A stretch of 9,703 nucleotides of DNA from Nitrospira sp. GTDB taxonomy: Bacteria > Nitrospirota > Nitrospiria > Nitrospirales > Nitrospiraceae. Shown here piece by piece: positions 6,588-9,703 of the stretch (position 1 is its first letter; the number at the start of each line of letters is the position of its first letter). Location: assembly GCA_024998705.1 (NCBI GenBank), contig JACOEF010000511.1, positions 1 through 9,703 of the forward strand, given 5' to 3'. The notes beneath the pieces are model-generated. The model was not told where the DNA came from, searched no databases, and was given only the letters and a program-made list of their open reading frames with translations. The position numbers and the translations under genes are program-made.

Positions 6588-7521
6588 CGGCTCCACTCGC
6601 TCGAAAGCTCAACGACTGCGTCAGCTGCTTGCCGACAGAACGATGGCCATCCCCGGAGCCTCGAATGCCCTGACGGCCATGCAAATCGAGCGCGCCGGAT
6701 TCGACATCGTCTATGTATCGGGAGCCGCCATCTCGGCCTCCCATGGCCTGCCCGATATCGGGTTGATCCCTCTGGAGGACATGACGCGGGAAGCTGCTGC
6801 CATTGCCCGGTCAGTGGCGATTCCAACCATCGTGGACGCAGACACCGGCTATGGGCCGCCGTCGGTTGTCCAAGAGGCAGTCCGTGATTTTGAGCGGGCC
6901 GGATTGGCCGGCATGCAGATCGAAGATCAGGAAGAGACGAAGAAATGCGGCCACCTGTCAGGCAAACGACTGATTCCAACGGGTGACATGGTCGCTAAGA
7001 TCACCGCAGCCGTGCAGGCGAAACGCGATCGAGATTTCATCATTGTGGCGCGTACGGACGCACGAACCGTCGATGGGCTGCAGGCCGCCGTCCAGCGAAG
7101 CATTGCGTATGCCAACGCCGGCGCCGACGCGCTGTTCCCCGAAGCCCTGCTCTCCGCGGAGGAGTTCGGGACCTTTGCGTTGGCAATGAGGACGGCAGGC
7201 GTTCAGGTCCCCTTAATCGCCAACATGACGGAGTTCGGCAAGACGCCCTACTTGAGCGTCGAGGCATTCGAAGCGTTGGGCTATCGCGGCGTGTTGTTTC
7301 CCGTCAGCACGCTCAGGGTCGCAGCCCTCGCTGTGGAAAAGCTGCTGCAAGAACTCAGATTCTTCGGCTCTCAACGGGCGTGGCTCGATCATATGATGAC
7401 GCGACAGGAACTCTATCGTCTGCTTCGATACGAGAATGGACAGGACCAGACACGGAGCGCCTATGAACCAGGTGATGCAAGAACAGCCCGGAACGAAGAG
7501 CCCGGAACAGCCCCTGTATAG
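6577..7521 (+). CDS. prpB: 2-methylisocitrate lyase
   Basis: This 314-residue member of the isocitrate lyase/PEP mutase superfamily cleaves 2-methylisocitrate to pyruvate and succinate. The active-site loop KKCGH (122-126, catalytic C124) corresponds to the KRCGH of PrpB. VDADTGYG (86-93) supplies the Mg-binding aspartates. EDQEETKKCGHLSGKRL (117-133), ARTDAR, the FPEALLSAEEF region and NMTEFGKTP follow the PrpB pattern. Length (about 290-300 is usual) and the absence of the insertions of true isocitrate lyase support PrpB. Oxaloacetate decarboxylase or PEP phosphonomutase are excluded by the KKCGH loop and by context. GAGGG at 6563-6567 lies 9 bases before ATG 6577; a second ATG follows immediately at 6580. 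The C-terminus beyond LLRYENG is a polar, apparently unconserved tail. The end of this tail is coded by the same DNA as the start of prpC. Confidence 0.93.
   Translation: MMHSGSTRSKAQRLRQLLADRTMAIPGASNALTAMQIERAGFDIVYVSGAAISASHGLPDIGLIPLEDMTREAAAIARSVAIPTIVDADTGYGPPSVVQEAVRDFERAGLAGMQIEDQEETKKCGHLSGKRLIPTGDMVAKITAAVQAKRDRDFIIVARTDARTVDGLQAAVQRSIAYANAGADALFPEALLSAEEFGTFALAMRTAGVQVPLIANMTEFGKTPYLSVEAFEALGYRGVLFPVSTLRVAALAVEKLLQELRFFGSQRAWLDHMMTRQELYRLLRYENGQDQTRSAYEPGDARTARNEEPGTAPV
7454..7457 (+). promoter_or_regulatory. Ribosome binding site selecting start 7463 of prpC
   Basis: GGAG lies 5 bases before ATG 7463, inside prpB. It favours this start over an in-frame ATG at 7436 without a comparable site. 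Confidence 0.6.
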
Positions 7522-8641
7522 CCCCGGACTTGAGGGGGTGATCGCGGGGGAATCGGCCCTCTGCCAGGTAGATGAAGGAGAGGCAGGCCTTCGTTATCGC
7601 GGATATGCCATCGGCGACCTGGCTGAATGGAGCAGCTTCGAGGACGTCGCGTACTTACTCCTGATCGGTCATCTCCCCACCAGGAACGAGCTGGATAGTT
7701 TTACCGCCTTGCTGAGAGACAATCGAATCCTGCCTGAGCCGGTACAACGTTTTGTAGACCGTCTGCAATCAGGCCTGCATCCAATGGACGTGCTGCGCAC
7801 CGGGATTTCCCTGCTGGGCCTCAGCGATCCCGATGCACAGGATGGATCCCATGAGGCCAATCTCCGCAAATCCATGCGGCTGCTGAGCCAGATCCCACTG
7901 TTGATCGCGGATAGTCATCGAGTGATGTCCGGCACCGTCCTCCGAAGGCCGGACGAGAGTCAACATTTTGCGCAACACCTGCTGCATCTGGTGGCAGGCC
8001 GCAAGGACGGTGAACGCGGCGCGGCCATGGCCGAGGCGCTGAACGTGTCGCTCATCCTCTACGCGGAGCACGAGTTTAATGCTTCCACGTTCGCCGCCCG
8101 CGTCACGGCCTCGACCCTCACCGACCTGCATGGCGCGATCACGGCAGCCGTCGCAACATTAAAAGGGCCACTCCACGGCGGCGCCAACGAAGCGGTGGCA
8201 TCGATGCTCATCGACATCGGCCGGCCGGAACGAGCGGAGTCATGGGTACGGGAAGCGCTCGCGGACAAACGTCGCGTGATGGGATTCGGGCATCGCGTAC
8301 TTCGGCAGGGCGACGCACGATCAGCCATCATCCAGCGCCACGCCGAACGACTCAGCCACCTCTGCGGCGACCACCGCTGGTACGGAATCGCCTCCGTCCT
8401 CCACCGCATCATGCGAGAGGAAAAAGGGCTGCATCCCAATCTCGACTTCTACACAGCCGTGGCCTACCTGCTAATGGGCATTCCACGTGAACTGTCCACC
8501 CCATTGTTCGTCTGCTCCCGCATCACCGGCTGGTGCGCCCATGTGATGGAGCAGCAGGAACATAACCGATTGATCAGACCACGAGCGCTCTACACCGGGC
8601 CGACACCGAGGACCTATGAGCCTGTTGACCGACGTACATGA
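7463..8641 (+). CDS. prpC: 2-methylcitrate synthase / citrate synthase
   Basis: This 392-residue type II citrate synthase-fold enzyme would condense propionyl-CoA (or acetyl-CoA) with oxaloacetate. The catalytic triad is intact: H238 in GPLHGGANE, H277 in MGFGHRV and D328 in HPNLDFYTA. GLEGVIAGES (22-31), GLRYRGYAIGDLAE and YAEHEFNASTFAARV also match the PrpC/short citrate synthase group. After GFGHRV the family's frequent DPR reads DAR. Sequence alone does not separate methylcitrate synthase from citrate synthase; the call rests on its place directly after prpD and prpB. ATG 7463 gives a 59-base overlap with prpB. Even the next in-frame ATG (7475) would overlap by 47, and conserved residues begin at about 7515, so a long overlap is unavoidable. 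The final 26 bases overlap the acyl-CoA synthetase gene. Confidence 0.92.
   Translation: MNQVMQEQPGTKSPEQPLYSPGLEGVIAGESALCQVDEGEAGLRYRGYAIGDLAEWSSFEDVAYLLLIGHLPTRNELDSFTALLRDNRILPEPVQRFVDRLQSGLHPMDVLRTGISLLGLSDPDAQDGSHEANLRKSMRLLSQIPLLIADSHRVMSGTVLRRPDESQHFAQHLLHLVAGRKDGERGAAMAEALNVSLILYAEHEFNASTFAARVTASTLTDLHGAITAAVATLKGPLHGGANEAVASMLIDIGRPERAESWVREALADKRRVMGFGHRVLRQGDARSAIIQRHAERLSHLCGDHRWYGIASVLHRIMREEKGLHPNLDFYTAVAYLLMGIPRELSTPLFVCSRITGWCAHVMEQQEHNRLIRPRALYTGPTPRTYEPVDRRT
8608..8612 (+). promoter_or_regulatory. Ribosome binding site for the acyl-CoA synthetase
   Basis: GAGGA ends 3 bases before ATG 8616, a short spacing, inside prpC. It is the only Shine-Dalgarno-like match I see near an in-frame start for the following gene. 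Confidence 0.5.
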
Positions 8642-9703
8642 CCGCATCGAGCAGGCCCGCGAGGCAGTCGGGTGTACATCGGCACTCCACTGGACCTCAT
8701 TTGCCGAGTTCTTTCGATCACGCGTGTACGACGCGCAACTCGTCACCAGAAATTTCCTGACCTATTGCGACGATGACCGGAACCTGCGACGGACCTACAG
8801 CTATGCTGAATTCGGCACGATCGTCGAACAAATGGCTGAGATGTTGCACTTCAAGTTCGGCTTGACCCGTGGCGACCGGATCGCCACCGTGCTGTTCAAC
8901 CACGACCTGACGACGCTCATCTACTTTGCAGCCTGGACGTTGGGAGTCGCCGTGGTGCCGATCAATATCGAAGAACCACCGGAGAAGAAGCGATATATCC
9001 TCGAACATTCGGAGGCTTCGGTCGCCCTCTGTTGGCAGGATGTCTATGGGGAAATCACAGGCCTTCAGTCCATGCTGCCGGCCTTGCGGGACGTGGTTGC
9101 CCTGGGTGACGGTGGCATCCTTGGCGAGAAGGAGACCAAGGGAAAGCGCCGACCGATCAGCAGCGCCGATCGGTCCGGTCAGGCCACGCCTGCATACCGA
9201 CTCGACGATCCTGCGTTAATCATCTATACGTCCGGCACAACCGGCCCACCGAAAGGCGTCATTCTTACGACCGCCAACCTGTTGATCGATGCGGATGCCA
9301 TCGCCGACCGGCACGGCTTCGGTTTCAACGACCGCGTCATGTGCGTGCTGCCCATTCATCACGTCAACGGCATCGTGGTCACCTTGCTGACTCCATTCTA
9401 CTGCAAGGGGAGCGTCGTCCTGAACCGGAAATTTAAGACCGGCAGCTTCTGGCGGCGGCTCCACGACGAGCAGGTCACCAGTGTAAGCGTGGTTCCTACC
9501 TTACTTGAGTTTCTGCTGGATGCCGACGAAAACCTCGCGGCCTATCGCCTGGATCGATGTGGTGGTGTGATCTGCGGCGCCGGACCGTTACTGAGAGACA
9601 CGGCCATCCGCTTTGAAGATCGTTTTGGATTCCCCATCCGCCATGGATACGGCCTGTCTGAAACGACCTGCTATTCCTGCTTCCTCCCGAACGACCTCAC
9701 GGG
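8616..9703 (+). CDS. AMP-forming acyl-CoA synthetase (ANL superfamily), 3'-truncated by window edge
   Basis: The frame is open from ATG 8616 to the window end, giving 362 residues of what is usually a 500-560 residue enzyme. It would activate a carboxylic acid with ATP through an acyl-adenylate to the CoA thioester. The phosphate-binding loop YTSGTTGPPKG is at residues 204-214, and HGYGLSETT (343-351) is the aromatic-Glu/Thr motif that binds adenine and Mg-ATP. LPIHHVNG and the VPTLLEFLL region match the substrate-pocket side of the N-terminal domain. The hinge and the catalytic lysine lie beyond the window. The N-terminal 40 residues are not a standard part of the fold that I recognise. Position after prpDBC suggests a short- or branched-chain acid such as propionate or isovalerate, but the specificity is not readable; ANL ligases in non-degradative pathways remain possible. 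It overlaps prpC by 26 bases. Confidence 0.88.
   Translation, partial: MSLLTDVHDRIEQAREAVGCTSALHWTSFAEFFRSRVYDAQLVTRNFLTYCDDDRNLRRTYSYAEFGTIVEQMAEMLHFKFGLTRGDRIATVLFNHDLTTLIYFAAWTLGVAVVPINIEEPPEKKRYILEHSEASVALCWQDVYGEITGLQSMLPALRDVVALGDGGILGEKETKGKRRPISSADRSGQATPAYRLDDPALIIYTSGTTGPPKGVILTTANLLIDADAIADRHGFGFNDRVMCVLPIHHVNGIVVTLLTPFYCKGSVVLNRKFKTGSFWRRLHDEQVTSVSVVPTLLEFLLDADENLAAYRLDRCGGVICGAGPLLRDTAIRFEDRFGFPIRHGYGLSETTCYSCFLPNDLT

Noticed and set aside
1..9703. Mobile element, CRISPR array, tRNA/rRNA or phage genes
   Set aside because: Every stretch is accounted for by conserved metabolic genes, with no tandem spaced repeats, transposase motifs or RNA gene signatures.

Overview
The window is one uninterrupted run of ten co-directional (+ strand) protein-coding genes, with about 60% GC by eye. 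The genes overlap or are separated by fewer than 30 bases, so they read as the middle of a single operon whose two ends lie outside the window. The first gene has lost its 5' end and the last has lost its 3' end. I see no RNA genes, mobile elements, CRISPR arrays, terminators or internal promoters. The organism is a free-living, high-GC bacterium. The style of the metallo-hydrolase and the general codon use made me think of Nitrospirota (Nitrospira-like), but that is an impression and not a demonstrated assignment.

Layout: (1) 3-563, C-terminal part of an MBL-fold metallo-hydrolase. (2) 554-961, a stand-alone B12-binding small subunit of an acyl-CoA mutase. (3) 975-2579, the beta (carboxyltransferase) subunit of 3-methylcrotonyl-CoA carboxylase. 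(4) 2606-3454, a 3-methylglutaconyl-CoA hydratase-like enoyl-CoA hydratase. (5) 3432-4379, HMG-CoA lyase. (6) 4381-5154, a short MeaB/ArgK-type G-protein chaperone of B12 mutases. (7) 5184-6587, a MmgE/PrpD-family 2-methylcitrate dehydratase. (8) 6577-7521, a PrpB-type 2-methylisocitrate lyase. (9) 7463-8641, a citrate/2-methylcitrate synthase (PrpC-type). (10) 8616 to the window end, an AMP-forming acyl-CoA synthetase.

Read together, the genes form a composite branched-chain/short-chain acyl-CoA oxidation operon. Genes 3-5 are the lower leucine/isovalerate route: 3-methylcrotonyl-CoA to 3-methylglutaconyl-CoA to HMG-CoA to acetyl-CoA plus acetoacetate. Genes 7-9 are the methylcitrate cycle, taking propionyl-CoA plus oxaloacetate to pyruvate plus succinate. 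Genes 2 and 6 are accessory parts of an adenosylcobalamin-dependent acyl-CoA mutase. Gene 10 would activate a free carboxylic acid.

Several obligate partners are not in the window: the biotin carboxylase/biotin carrier subunit of the carboxylase, the large catalytic mutase subunit, an acyl-CoA dehydrogenase, and an acetoacetate-activating enzyme. They may lie just outside or elsewhere in the genome. The points most worth a second look are the fusion of three normally separate modules, the MeaB homologue that stops right after its G domain, an altered motif in the B12-binding subunit, and the question of which acyl-CoA the mutase isomerises.
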